A DNA stretch of 64,000 nucleotides from UBA1161 sp002311745. Lineage in GTDB: Bacteria > Planctomycetota > Phycisphaerae > Tepidisphaerales > Tepidisphaeraceae. Under the pieces are notes generated by a model that worked only from the letters and a program-made list of their open reading frames with translations, made no database searches and was not told the DNA's origin. Within the stretch, counting starts at the first letter, position 1. Every line of letters begins with the position of its first letter. The DNA lies in contig JBEKAB010000007.1 in assembly GCA_050018415.1 (NCBI GenBank), positions 1-64,000 on the forward strand, given 5' to 3'. Below, piece by piece: positions 1-7,640 of this stretch. Both the position numbers and the translations under genes were made by a program.

Positions 1-104
1 AACTGTTCACGTTCCCGTCGCCTGCTACTGCTTCAATAATTGCCCTCGGAAATGCTCGCGCCTTTCCTTCACACTCCCCTGCGAACGCGGTTCCGGACAG
101 TATT

Positions 105-127
105 GTGCGCAGCACCGCGGGTTCGCC
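105..127. repeat. Partial copy of palindromic repeat family B
   Basis: GTGCGCAGCACCGCGGGTTC here matches the arm of two longer copies near 10000-10047 and 16296-16350. It lies just past the 3' end of the leftmost gene (stop at 144). The rest of bases 1-143 shows no gene or other recognisable feature. Confidence 0.55.
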
Positions 128-143
128 CTCCAAGACCAACTAT

Positions 144-962
144 CTATTGATTGGTCCCCGGCCGCGGCGGCATCTTGGTTGCCGGCGGCGCTGCGACTTT
201 GGACGGCGGCACCGTCGGTTTGGCCGGCGCAGCGGGCGCCATGGGTTTGGCGGCTGGCGAAATGGGTCTGGCAACTACAACCGGTTTGATCGCTGCCGCC
301 GGCTTGACAGGCCCGGCCGGCTTGGCCGACGCGGCAACGCTCTTGGGCGCCGCGGGCGCAACCGCTGCTTTGCTTGGCGCCGCGGCCGGCTTGGGCGGTG
401 CAACCGCCGAACCCTCGCCGCGCGTCGTCAGCAGCGCCGCTTCGATGGCCTCGAAGATTTGGTCCGTCGGCGGCCGGTCGTAAACGAAATCATCCAGCCG
501 GAACGTGCCGCGCTGTCCCGGCGGGGCCCCCGGCCTGCCATCGCTCAAATCGTAATCGACCAGCGCGATCCCCTTGCGGTCCCACAATTCGCGGTGGATC
601 ATCTGAATTTTGCCGAGCGGCACCGGCGGATGGCCGGGAATGTACACCACGTCGTCCTCCAGCCGGTACTCGCCGCGCGATTTGCGGAACATGCGAATCA
701 GCATGACCAGGGCCAGTGGAGGAAGCAGGATTCCCAGCGCCTTGTTCAGCCCGATGTCCCAGGCCGTTTTTTCTTTTTCGTTGGGATAGAGATCCGACCA
801 GTGCGGATATCGGTAGAAGCCGTCGCGGATGGATAGCAGCCCGTAGATGACCAGGATGCTCGCCATGATGTAGCGCGTCGCGCGGTAGTACCGCCCCCCG
901 TGCGCGACGATCGGCCCGGAGTCGGCCTGTTGGCTTGCGGCATTCGGCTGTGCGTCGGTCAT
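144..962 (-). CDS. Hypothetical membrane protein with Ala/Pro-rich tail
   Basis: A 272-aa protein of unknown function. After a hydrophilic N-terminus there are two likely membrane segments, around residues 30-48 (IMASILVIYGLLSI) and 73-90 (ALGILLPPLALVMLI). A compact domain of about 85 residues follows, then a roughly 100-residue low-complexity tail of Ala, Pro and Lys that looks disordered. GGAAGGA lies five bases before the ATG and supports this start. It is the last gene of a three-gene minus-strand run (1255-2004, 987-1223, this one) with gaps of about 25-30 bases, so co-transcription is likely. The + strand reading frames opposite it are Ala/Pro shadow frames. No family recognised. Confidence 0.7.
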   Translation of the reverse strand: MTDAQPNAASQQADSGPIVAHGGRYYRATRYIMASILVIYGLLSIRDGFYRYPHWSDLYPNEKEKTAWDIGLNKALGILLPPLALVMLIRMFRKSRGEYRLEDDVVYIPGHPPVPLGKIQMIHRELWDRKGIALVDYDLSDGRPGAPPGQRGTFRLDDFVYDRPPTDQIFEAIEAALLTTRGEGSAVAPPKPAAAPSKAAVAPAAPKSVAASAKPAGPVKPAAAIKPVVVARPISPAAKPMAPAAPAKPTVPPSKVAAPPATKMPPRPGTNQ

Positions 963-986
963 AGGATTCCTTCCGCTGGGATGCGC

Positions 987-1223
987 TCAAGCATCCCGCG
1001 ATCCATGCTGCGGCGGTTGGTCAGAGCGCAGATTCGCCTCCAGCCGCTGCGCCGCCGCGATCGCCGCCGCGACGGCCGCTGTGCCTTCGGCCAAAGGCGA
1101 CGCATCCGGCCCTTCGTGCGGCGCCGTTAACTGCGACCGATCCAACGCCAGCCGCTCGATCAGCCGTGACAAATGCCGCCGCACCTGACGATCCAATTCC
1201 ACGCCTGTGAATTCGGCCGGCAT
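987..1223 (-). CDS. Small hypothetical protein
   Basis: A 78-aa reading frame fitting tightly between two same-strand genes (24 and 31 bases away). It is hydrophilic and probably helical (RQVRRHLSRLIERLALDR), with an Ala-rich second half. There is no signal peptide or membrane segment. Tight spacing is the main support. A weak GGA lies upstream of the ATG. Function unknown. Confidence 0.5.
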   Translation of the reverse strand: MPAEFTGVELDRQVRRHLSRLIERLALDRSQLTAPHEGPDASPLAEGTAAVAAAIAAAQRLEANLRSDQPPQHGSRDA

Positions 1224-1254
1224 CGGTCAGTTCCATTGGGCCAGGGCCGCGAGG

Positions 1255-2004
1255 CTACGACCGCGACGCGATCGCCGCCGAGATCGGGCGGATCACCCTC
1301 GGCAGCAGGTGGCGGTCGCACAACTGCTCGGCACGCTGGCTCATCTGGGCGAACAACTGCTCCATCGGCTCGCGCGGCCGGTCGCCCCAGTAGCGCCGCA
1401 GGATCAAGTAGACGCTGATCACGTCATCCGAATAATCTCCCGTGCGCACCTGGTAGCTGTTGGTGCGCGTCACGATGTCGAGGCGGGCCTGCAACCGGCA
1501 ATCCTCGCTCAGGGCCACCGTCACCGTCGGTTGAAAATCCACCGCCTTGGCGTCGGGTTCCTCGCTCAGGCAGACCAGCGGCGAATCGGCCAGCAGGCTC
1601 TCGGCGATGATCTCGTCGTGGTTGCCGCTGAACGACAGGTCGAATCCGAACTGCACGTCCAGGTAGTCGATCTCCACGCCGCTGATCCCCAGATGATACG
1701 GCGCCAGTTTCAGCAGGAACTGGTGCAACCGCAGGGCCTCTTCCACCGTCGGCGGATTGACGTATCCGCTGCTCAGCCGCCGCGATTCCAGGCTCACCCA
1801 CCGGTAATTCTGAAGAGAACGGTCCTCTTCCAGGTTCAACTCGCCGTTGTCATTCTTGCGGAAGCGCGTCATGCACGGAAATTCCTTTTGCACGCGCTCG
1901 AAAAACTGCAAAACCGTCTCCCGCTGGTGCGGCAGATTCAGTTGCGAGCCCAATCGCATGTTGACGTAAAAGTCCTCGCAAAACGACGCATAGGGATTGG
2001 ACAT
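1255..2004 (-). CDS. Conserved-looking hypothetical protein
   Basis: A 249-aa soluble protein with balanced composition and no signal peptide or membrane segment. It has an N-terminal helical part (FYVNMRLGSQLNLPHQRETVLQFFERVQKEFP) and a mixed alpha/beta middle with alternating hydrophobic strands (GISGVEIDYLDVQFGFDLSF). GGGAG six bases before the ATG decides the start. It resembles uncharacterised planctomycete proteins I have seen, but I cannot give a function. It heads the three-gene minus-strand run and is divergent from holA. Confidence 0.7.
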   Translation of the reverse strand: MSNPYASFCEDFYVNMRLGSQLNLPHQRETVLQFFERVQKEFPCMTRFRKNDNGELNLEEDRSLQNYRWVSLESRRLSSGYVNPPTVEEALRLHQFLLKLAPYHLGISGVEIDYLDVQFGFDLSFSGNHDEIIAESLLADSPLVCLSEEPDAKAVDFQPTVTVALSEDCRLQARLDIVTRTNSYQVRTGDYSDDVISVYLILRRYWGDRPREPMEQLFAQMSQRAEQLCDRHLLPRVIRPISAAIASRS

Positions 2005-2132
2005 GGCTTCTCCCAGCCCGGGTGCGCGGGCGGCTCCGTACGCCCGCGAGTGTAACGGATTTCTTTTACAACGAAAGCCCCCCGCCTCCGGTTCGTTGAC
2101 GCTTTATTTTCATCCGCGTACAACCCCAGGCG

Positions 2133-3116
2133 ATGCCCAAGCCCGTCTACGCCCTGGTGGGTGCCGATGGCCTGCTGCAGCAGGAAGCCCTGGCCGACAT
2201 TCTGGCTCAGCTTCCGCCCAGCACCCAGCGCGTCGATATCGACGGCGAAACCGCCGAGCTGGCCGACGTACTCGACGAGCTGCGCAGCTTCGCCCTGTTC
2301 GGCGACGCCAAGGCCGTCGTCGTCCGCAACGCCGACCCGTTCATCTCCCGCTTCCGCGAGCAGCTCGAGGAGTACGTCGCCTCCTGCTCCGGCAACGCCG
2401 CGCTGATCCTGCGTCTCCAGTCCCTTCCGGCCAATCAACGCATCTACAAGACGATCCAAAAGAAAGGCCAAATCATCCCCTGCCAGCCGCCGCGGGACCT
2501 GCTCGCCTGGACCGTCGACCGCGCCAAGCGCGTGCATCGCCTGTCGCTGGCGCCGGATGCCGCCCGCCTTCTGGTGGAGTTGCTCGGTCAGGAACTGGGC
2601 CGCATCGACAACGAGCTGGCCAAGCTGGCCCTAGGCGCCGCCTCGGCGCGAATCGGCCCGGACGACGTGGCTGGCTCCGTCGTCTTTCAACGCCAACGCG
2701 AAATGTGGGACCTGACCAACGCCCTGGCCGCCGGCAACACCGCCGAGGCGCTCAGGCGCTGGCGGCAACTCGTCCAGAGCGAATCCTCCGCCGAATTCCG
2801 CGCCGTCACCTGGCTGTGCCTCTGGCTGCAAAACGTCCGCAAAGCCCTGGCCATGCTCCGCGACGGAGAGAGTCCCCCGGCGATCTGCCAAACCCTGCGC
2901 ATCTGGCCCCGCGAGCTTCAGCAGCCGTTCATCCAGACGGTAAAGTCCCTCGGCCAGGGCGGCCTGGCCCGCGCCGTGGATTTGTTGGCCGAGATTGACT
3001 ACCAAACCAAGACCGGCATCGGCGACGCGGCGGAGAATGTCGAGCGATTCATCCTCACGCTAAGCGCCGGCTCCCATTCCCCTCTCCCCGGTATCCCGGG
3101 GAGAGGGTCAGGGTGA
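2133..3116 (+). CDS. holA: DNA polymerase III subunit delta
   Basis: A 327-aa protein with the HolA layout. The N-terminal AAA+-like domain begins VYALVGADGLLQQEAL, followed by a lid domain and a C-terminal helical collar. The clamp-loader delta subunit opens the beta sliding clamp so it can be loaded on primed DNA. The family's typical helices are visible (ELLGQELGRIDNELAKLAL, about residues 150-168), as is the C-terminal LTNALAAGNTAEALRRWR segment, where delta proteins count 'rounds' of helices. The start follows AGG by two bases. The last 15 or so codons (SHSPLPGIPGRGSG) are encoded by a palindromic repeat that also supplies the TGA stop, so the native C-terminus probably ended soon after VERFILTLS. 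Confidence 0.88.
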   Translation: MPKPVYALVGADGLLQQEALADILAQLPPSTQRVDIDGETAELADVLDELRSFALFGDAKAVVVRNADPFISRFREQLEEYVASCSGNAALILRLQSLPANQRIYKTIQKKGQIIPCQPPRDLLAWTVDRAKRVHRLSLAPDAARLLVELLGQELGRIDNELAKLALGAASARIGPDDVAGSVVFQRQREMWDLTNALAAGNTAEALRRWRQLVQSESSAEFRAVTWLCLWLQNVRKALAMLRDGESPPAICQTLRIWPRELQQPFIQTVKSLGQGGLARAVDLLAEIDYQTKTGIGDAAENVERFILTLSAGSHSPLPGIPGRGSG

Positions 3117-3120
3117 GGGG
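3079..3120. repeat. Palindromic repeat family A, copy 1 (left inverted repeat of DUF559 cassette)
   Basis: A hairpin (CCCCTCTCCCCGG, short loop, CCGGGGAGAGGG) followed by the tail TCAGGGTGAGGGG. It is near-identical, in inverted orientation, to 6660-6702, differing by about 2-3 bases in the loop. The tails of both copies point inward to the DUF559 gene. It overlaps the 3' end of holA. Confidence 0.85.
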
Positions 3121-3137
3121 CGGGGCGAGGGGCACCC

Positions 3138-3263
3138 ATGCGATCAAACCGTATTGATCCGATTCTGCTCCAGCATGCCAGACAAATGCGCAAAGAAGGT
3201 ACACCCGCGGAGATCATCCTTTGGAACATCCTCCGCGACCGCCAGTTTAATGGATTCAAATTC
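3138..3263 (+). pseudogene. DUF559 endonuclease-domain protein, 5' fragment
   Basis: The first 42 codons (LLQHARQMRKEGTPAEIILW, then NILRDRQFNGFKF) are the N-terminal part of a DUF559 protein, a small restriction-endonuclease-like family (Vsr/PD-(D/E)XK fold, known from memory). The frame runs on into unrelated sequence after TTCAAATTC (3255-3263). The missing C-terminal part begins in frame after the same nonamer at 6421-6429. Joining 3138-3263 to 6430-6672 restores GFKFRRQQAMNGYIVDFYC exactly in frame, so this is one gene split by an insertion. Confidence 0.85.
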
Positions 3264-3465
3264 TCTCGCCGAAAAAACTCAAACCGCCAATCGGCAGACA
3301 GTTACGCCGACGCCCGATCCAACCTTGTCACCTGGCTTGTCACTAAACCCGGAAAACGACCGCGACTTACGGAGCGTTTTGGACGCCTGGCCGATGCTGC
3401 CCGGCGACGTGAAGCGGACCATTCTGCACGCCGTCAAGGCGACGTTGGGTAGTGTCCAAATTTGA
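3250..3465 (+). CDS. Short ORF at left end of insertion, possible recombinase C-terminal remnant
   Basis: A 71-aa frame whose ATG lies in the DUF559 fragment in another phase. Nearly all of it is inside the insertion. The Pro/Thr-rich linker and the ending DRDLRSVLDAWPMLPGDVKR recall a tail I have seen at the C-terminus of planctomycete tyrosine recombinases or next to them (from memory, unverified). If so, the catalytic part is absent here and the element cannot move by itself. There is no convincing ribosome binding site. Confidence 0.35.
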   Translation: MDSNSLAEKTQTANRQTVTPTPDPTLSPGLSLNPENDRDLRSVLDAWPMLPGDVKRTILHAVKATLGSVQI

Positions 3466-3489
3466 AATCACCGGGTAACCAAACACCCG

Positions 3490-4065
3490 CTAGTTGCCAG
3501 AAATCCAATTTGGGGGCGTGAAAACCTGATCGTTGAAATCCGAAAGAATCCCATCCTGAAACGTGGCGTCTATTCGCTCTTTTTCGTAAACCCTGGCGTG
3601 CGTTCGGCCGCCGGCATCCGGAAGCATGTCGACTTCACGAATCGACCACGTGATGACTTCCTGGCCATTAGCATCCGTTTCGTCTGATCGCGGTGGTTGT
3701 CCAATCTGTTTGATAGCCTGCTCTTTGGTCATGCCCTTTGCCAGCTTTCCCTTCGGCGCTGTTGGCGTCGGCTTGGCCGCAGGGTTAGCTGTGGGGTTGG
3801 CTGCGGGAGCACTGGCGGCCGATAGCTGTCGCTTTAATGCCGCCACCTGCGCCTTCAATTCGTCAATCTCCGTCCTCTGATCTTTGATGATCGATTTCAG
3901 CGTGGCCACTTCTTCGGCATCGGCGGCCGGCTGCGTCGCTGCCGCGGCGCGTGCGGCCTCTCGTTCCTCAAGCCTCTTCTGGGCTTCCTCTGGTGAGATC
4001 TGCGGCCAAGCAACCGACGTGAAAATCAAAAGCAATCCCGCCGCTGCGATCTGTGAAATTCTCAT
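3490..4065 (-). CDS. Secreted coiled-coil protein with BamE/SmpA-like C-terminus
   Basis: A 191-aa protein. Residues 1-21 form a signal peptide (RISQIAAAGLLLIFTSVAW). Residues 30-80 are a Glu/Lys/Ala-rich coiled coil (EVATLKSIIKDQRTEIDELK). Next comes an Ala/Pro linker, then from about residue 110 a domain with LAKGMTKEQAIKQIGQPP and a later FQDGILSDF. That is the pattern of BamE/OmlA-like domains (GMTxxEVxxxxGxP ... FxxGxL). It probably acts in the periplasm or cell envelope. It is cargo inside the insertion and transcribed against its neighbours. The domain call is by motif only. Confidence 0.65.
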   Translation of the reverse strand: MRISQIAAAGLLLIFTSVAWPQISPEEAQKRLEEREAARAAAATQPAADAEEVATLKSIIKDQRTEIDELKAQVAALKRQLSAASAPAANPTANPAAKPTPTAPKGKLAKGMTKEQAIKQIGQPPRSDETDANGQEVITWSIREVDMLPDAGGRTHARVYEKERIDATFQDGILSDFNDQVFTPPNWISGN

Positions 4066-4372
4066 AAAACCCTCGTTGGAATGATACTACGTGCGCAGGT
4101 CGCCGCAATAGTTTAATCGCGCTCAAGAGTTCGTCCAGTTCCCCAATATGATGCGTCACGCCCGCAGCCGTCGCCGGGGTGATTCGATCCAGCACAAAAT
4201 GCAAGTTAGGACACCACTCGAGTTTGGAGGCGGATAGGCGGCAGAAGTAAAATCAGACATCGGGACTGCCGACGCGGATTGCAACCGCCCGGCCAAGCGA
4301 CACCCTGCAGCGCAGTTTGATTCACCGTCGGGCTGCCTGCGGGGCGTCGGCCCGATCAAAGGACGGTGAACT

Positions 4373-5815
4373 GTGTTCAAGAACGAAATTGATTGTCTGA
4401 TCGGAAGTATCGAAGCAAACGACGCGGGCAACCCCTTCGAAAACGAGGACGAGTTAATCCGAAGTCTCCAGCGCAGCGCAATAGCCGCTCGATTACCCGT
4501 AGGACCGCTTTACGTTTTCACTAGCAATAACGGTGACGAGGGACCACGGCGGCGCATCGCCAACGGCTTCAAGGCGTATCGGCCGGGGCAAGCCCCACGA
4601 AGCGGGATTCCGCCAGCATTGTCTTGGATCTACAGCGGGTTGCGCGGCTCCAAGCCGTGGGAGCGGACGGCGAGGGAATGGAATCCGATCAGGAAAAAAC
4701 TGATTGCGATACTTCGGCAATGGGCGAATTTTGGCGCCGCACCATTGGCCCAATCGGCGTTCCGCGCGGCGGCGGAAGACGAATCGGCAATAACGGCAAC
4801 GCTGGTTGATATCGCGCATGATGAAGCGACATCATTCCTCTACCTCATTCGGCACCTATGTTCTTGGGATGCTGCCGAAAGCGTCGATAGCTGGGCCAAA
4901 TCTCTCCTGGCCCTGCTCGGAGAATGCGAGGAGCACGACAGCAACGAACAAGCGCGGAGTATCTTGCAGGCTGCTTTGCCGGCCTTCGCGGCCACGCGTG
5001 CCGCGCCGTACGTGCTCGGAAAAAAATCTCATGCAAGCGCGCATGCCGCCGTTTTGACGCTTTGGCGAAGGATTGCTATTGCCGCCGAACGCACCGACGG
5101 ACTGTATCGCCGCGCGAAAACGATGTTGCCGAAGGATGCCGACCTTTCTGCTGGGGACGGTATTGCGGGGCACCTTTTCGCGGAGGCGCTCAGGCCGTGC
5201 CTATCCGGGCAATCATTGGATGACCGCGACGCATCGTCCGTTGAGAAATATTGGCCGGGGCTGAGCGGAAGGCTACAGGCAGATCCGCAGATTCAGGGAG
5301 AATGTGAGAAACTCCGGCGAGGAGAATGCGTGTTTACCCTGCAAAAACAGGATGGAAAGCAAAAAACATCCTCGATTTCCAAGCCGACATGGCTCTCAGA
5401 TTTACAGAAAGACCTTTTCTGTGATGTCGATGCCGTGCAAGCCGAGCTTGAAATTGAATATGCCAAAGCGGCGCAATACGAGAGTACAAAGAGTCGCGAT
5501 CGCAACGACGCGCCCCGGCAGACGGGCGGCCGTGGCAACGCCGGTCAATCCGACACCGAGGAACTGACCAACGCATCGCCAGGCGCATTGAGCAAAGAGG
5601 CCAAAGCTTTGGCGGCCCTTGCCGATCATCCCAGATGGACAGATGAGCAAATCGCCCAGGCGGCCGGCTGCAACCGGCAGAGCCTCTACCGGATGAAGAA
5701 GTTTGTAGCTGCAAAACGGCTGTTAAAGGCGGGTAGAGACACGCTGCCCGCCGGAACCAAAGACGGCGAGACCGGTGAGGTGCAAGCATGGGACAATCGC
5801 GATGATGGCGAGTAG
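4373..5815 (+). CDS. Large helix-turn-helix protein of the insertion
   Basis: A 480-aa protein with a GTG start (no ATG in a better place). The first 350 residues are not recognisable. They are soluble and helical, without a signal peptide. Residues about 410-445 form a helix-turn-helix (WTDEQIAQAAGCNRQSLYRM), followed by KFVAAKRLLKAGRDTLPAG and KDGETGEVQAWD. That ending recurs in planctomycete element regulators I recall. It likely binds DNA and could control the element. A 7-bp inverted repeat lies just downstream, ahead of the next gene. Function otherwise unknown. Confidence 0.6.
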   Translation: MFKNEIDCLIGSIEANDAGNPFENEDELIRSLQRSAIAARLPVGPLYVFTSNNGDEGPRRRIANGFKAYRPGQAPRSGIPPALSWIYSGLRGSKPWERTAREWNPIRKKLIAILRQWANFGAAPLAQSAFRAAAEDESAITATLVDIAHDEATSFLYLIRHLCSWDAAESVDSWAKSLLALLGECEEHDSNEQARSILQAALPAFAATRAAPYVLGKKSHASAHAAVLTLWRRIAIAAERTDGLYRRAKTMLPKDADLSAGDGIAGHLFAEALRPCLSGQSLDDRDASSVEKYWPGLSGRLQADPQIQGECEKLRRGECVFTLQKQDGKQKTSSISKPTWLSDLQKDLFCDVDAVQAELEIEYAKAAQYESTKSRDRNDAPRQTGGRGNAGQSDTEELTNASPGALSKEAKALAALADHPRWTDEQIAQAAGCNRQSLYRMKKFVAAKRLLKAGRDTLPAGTKDGETGEVQAWDNRDDGE

Positions 5816-5822
5816 CGACAAT

Positions 5823-5848
5823 TGTCACATGCGACATTTCCTGTGACA
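5823..5848. promoter_or_regulatory. Candidate operator inverted repeat
   Basis: TGTCACA (5823-5829) and TGTGACA (5842-5848) form a perfect 7-bp inverted repeat with 12 bases between. It sits between the helix-turn-helix gene and the next small gene, a plausible binding site for the former. Not verified. Confidence 0.35.
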
Positions 5849-5954
5849 CCTGAATCACACTTTCGCCCGGCAAATCTGGGCGATTCTCATTTCTAAGCGC
5901 TACACTGACGTGACGGCGGGCCATCCGGTGGAGGGATCAACCGGAGTTTGGCCC

Positions 5955-6386
5955 ATGAGCAACCACCCCCGATCAAAGGACAACTGCCGCCGTCCAGAGG
6001 ATTCCCCGGCCGCGTGGTCCGCGGCTCTGGAACGCGCCGGACATATAAATAATTTCGCTCTTGCGGCACAAGCGACAAGAGAGCTTGAGCGTTTGGGAGT
6101 GACGGTAAAATACTTGGCTCGGTTTCGGGCACGCCGCCCGGCGGCGGGCCGGTGGGCCGTGATGCAAGAAATCAGCGGGACGCGCACCACACAAATTCAC
6201 GTTGAGGTGGAGAATCTGATCATTGCCAACGGACCGCAAAGCACCGCTGCCGGAAAGATCGTTCAGTCGAAAAGGACCCCCCGAGAAGGCAATGGCTGGC
6301 TGCCTAAAGTGGCCATTCGGGCGATTGTCAAGTTTATTGAGGTGATCCTGCAACTGCTTATCGTCTGGTATACGCAGGGTGGGTGA
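5955..6386 (+). CDS. Small accessory protein of planctomycete type
   Basis: From the ATG at 5955 the product is 143 aa. The N-terminal part (AWSAALERAGHINNFALAAQ followed by ATRELERLGVTVKYL) matches a pattern I recall from many small planctomycete proteins next to regulators or recombinases (AWFxxLExAR...RELxRLGVxV). The last 25 residues are hydrophobic (IRAIVKFIEVILQLLIVWY) and could be a membrane helix. An upstream in-frame start at 5910 is possible but has no better ribosome site. Function unknown. Confidence 0.5.
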   Translation: MSNHPRSKDNCRRPEDSPAAWSAALERAGHINNFALAAQATRELERLGVTVKYLARFRARRPAAGRWAVMQEISGTRTTQIHVEVENLIIANGPQSTAAGKIVQSKRTPREGNGWLPKVAIRAIVKFIEVILQLLIVWYTQGG

Positions 6387-6389
6387 AAA

Positions 6390-6429
6390 GCCGCGGGGCG
6401 GAATTGGCAGACGGGAAGCCTTCAAATTC
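6390..6429 (+). tRNA. tRNA-Leu-like 5' half at insertion right end
   Basis: The stretch around GGCGGAATTGGCAGACG is the D-arm signature of bacterial tRNA-Leu (compare the intact tRNA-Leu at 24278-24360, which has the same D-arm bases). It continues to CTTCAAAT, which reads as an anticodon loop with anticodon CAA. Sequence then changes to the DUF559 gene, so there is no 3' half. It is a fragment and not a working tRNA. It probably marks an attachment site. Confidence 0.5.
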
Positions 6430-6672
6430 CGCCGCCAACAGGCGATGAACGGCTATATCGTTGACTTTTATTGCGCCGCGGCCAAACTCGCGGTCGAATT
6501 GGATGGCGATTCGCATTCGGATCGGGCTGCGTATGATCGGCTGCGAACCCAAAAGCTGAATCAGTGTGGATTGAAACTGATCCGGTTTGAGAATTCGGAT
6601 GTGTTCGACCATCTGGATTCTGTGCTGGAATCGATTTTGGAATGCTGTTTGGAGAAGAACCCCTCACCCTGA
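6421..6672 (+). pseudogene. DUF559 endonuclease-domain protein, 3' fragment
   Basis: The C-terminal 83 residues carry the family core: YIVDFYCAAAKLAVELDGDS and the following HSDRAAYDRLRTQKL, then LKLIRFENSDVF. Asp of IVDF and Glu of VELDG fit the catalytic acidic residues of this fold. The stop TGA (6670-6672) lies in the right family A repeat, so the ending EKNPSP is repeat-encoded. Together with 3138-3263 it makes a normal-length protein of about 122 aa. Confidence 0.85.
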
Positions 6673-6702
6673 CCCTCTCCCCGGAAATACCGGGGAGAGG
6701 GG
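6660..6702. repeat. Palindromic repeat family A, copy 2 (right inverted repeat)
   Basis: CCCCTCACCCTGA followed by the hairpin CCCTCTCCCCGG / CCGGGGAGAGGGG. It is the reverse complement of copy 1 apart from the loop. It ends five bases before the aguB ATG, and its GAGAGGGG lies where the aguB ribosome binding site should be. Confidence 0.85.
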
Positions 6703-6707
6703 AAAAG

Positions 6708-7640
6708 ATGGCCAAGTCCCGCCACAAACCTACGGATTCGATCGTCACCGTCGGCCTGACGCAGATGGCCTGTGGGCCGGACGGCGACGCCAATCTGGCC
6801 GAACAGCTTCACCTGATCGAGCACGCCGCCAAGAATGGGGCAAAGATCATCTGCACGCCGGAACTGTTCCACTCGCAATACTTTTGCCAAGTGGAGGACC
6901 ACCGGTTCTTCCAACTGGCCGAAAAAATCCCCGGGCCCTCGACCGATGCGATGGGAAAACTGGCCCGTAAACGCCGCGTCGTCATCATCGCCTCGCTGTT
7001 CGAGAAACGCGCGCAGGGCCTGTACCACAACACCGCGGCCGTCATCGACGCGGATGGGTCCATCCTGGGCGTGTACCGCAAGATGCACATTCCGGATGAT
7101 CCGCTGTACTACGAGAAGTTTTATTTCACGCCGGGAGACGCCGGATTTCGCGCCTGGAAGACGCGGTACGCAAAAATCGGCGTGCTGATCTGCTGGGACC
7201 AGTGGTTTCCCGAAGCGTCCCGCCTCACCGCTTTGGCCGGGGCGCAGATTCTTTTTTTCCCCACGGCCATCGGCTGGCATCCGCGCGAAAAGGCCCAGTA
7301 CGGCAAGGCCCAGCACGAAAGCTGGGAGCTGATCCAGCGCAGTCACGCGGTGGCCAACGGCTGTTTCGTCTGCGTGCCCAACCGCATCGGTGTGGAAAAA
7401 ATCATCGGCCCGGGCGGCAAGGCGGTCAGCAAGGACGGCATCGAGTTCTGGGGCCAATCGTTCGTCGCCGCGCCCGATGGACAAATCCTCCGGCGGGCTT
7501 CAGCCGGCAAGCAGGAAGTCCTGGTCGTCGCTTGCGATCTGAAAAAAGTGGAATTCAGCCGGACGCACTGGCCGTTTTTGCGCGACCGTCGGATCGACGC
7601 GTACGGCGATCTGACCAAACGGTTTGTCGATGCGACGTGA
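6708..7640 (+). CDS. aguB: N-carbamoylputrescine amidase
   Basis: A 310-aa nitrilase-superfamily enzyme that hydrolyses N-carbamoylputrescine to putrescine, CO2 and ammonia, the last step of the agmatine route to polyamines. The Glu-Lys-Cys triad is visible: Glu in ICTPELFHS, Lys in YRKMHIPDDP and Cys in GVLICWDQWFPE. The start at 6708 gives MAKSRHKPTDSIVTVGLTQM. The in-frame extension upstream would translate the palindromic repeat and is rejected. It overlaps the aguA start by 11 bases, so the two are surely co-translated. Confidence 0.93.
   Translation: MAKSRHKPTDSIVTVGLTQMACGPDGDANLAEQLHLIEHAAKNGAKIICTPELFHSQYFCQVEDHRFFQLAEKIPGPSTDAMGKLARKRRVVIIASLFEKRAQGLYHNTAAVIDADGSILGVYRKMHIPDDPLYYEKFYFTPGDAGFRAWKTRYAKIGVLICWDQWFPEASRLTALAGAQILFFPTAIGWHPREKAQYGKAQHESWELIQRSHAVANGCFVCVPNRIGVEKIIGPGGKAVSKDGIEFWGQSFVAAPDGQILRRASAGKQEVLVVACDLKKVEFSRTHWPFLRDRRIDAYGDLTKRFVDAT

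Larger units (their letters stand above)
3264..6429 (+). mobile_element. 3.17-kb insertion in DUF559 gene with 9-bp direct repeat
   Basis: The segment lies between two copies of TTCAAATTC (3255-3263 and 6421-6429). Removing it with one copy restores the DUF559 reading frame without any scar. The contents are a short possible recombinase tail, a minus-strand BamE-like secreted protein, a 480-aa helix-turn-helix protein and a small protein of a kind common in planctomycete accessory DNA. No transposase, full integrase or terminal inverted repeat is visible. The right end resembles the 5' half of a tRNA-Leu up to the anticodon loop. This suggests site-specific integration with TTCAAATTC as crossover core rather than transposition. 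Confidence 0.75.

Noticed and set aside
6642..6707. An upstream start for aguB giving MLFGEEPLTLTLSPEIPG
   Set aside because: This extension translates the palindromic repeat. Homology begins at 6708, with a purine-rich site in front.
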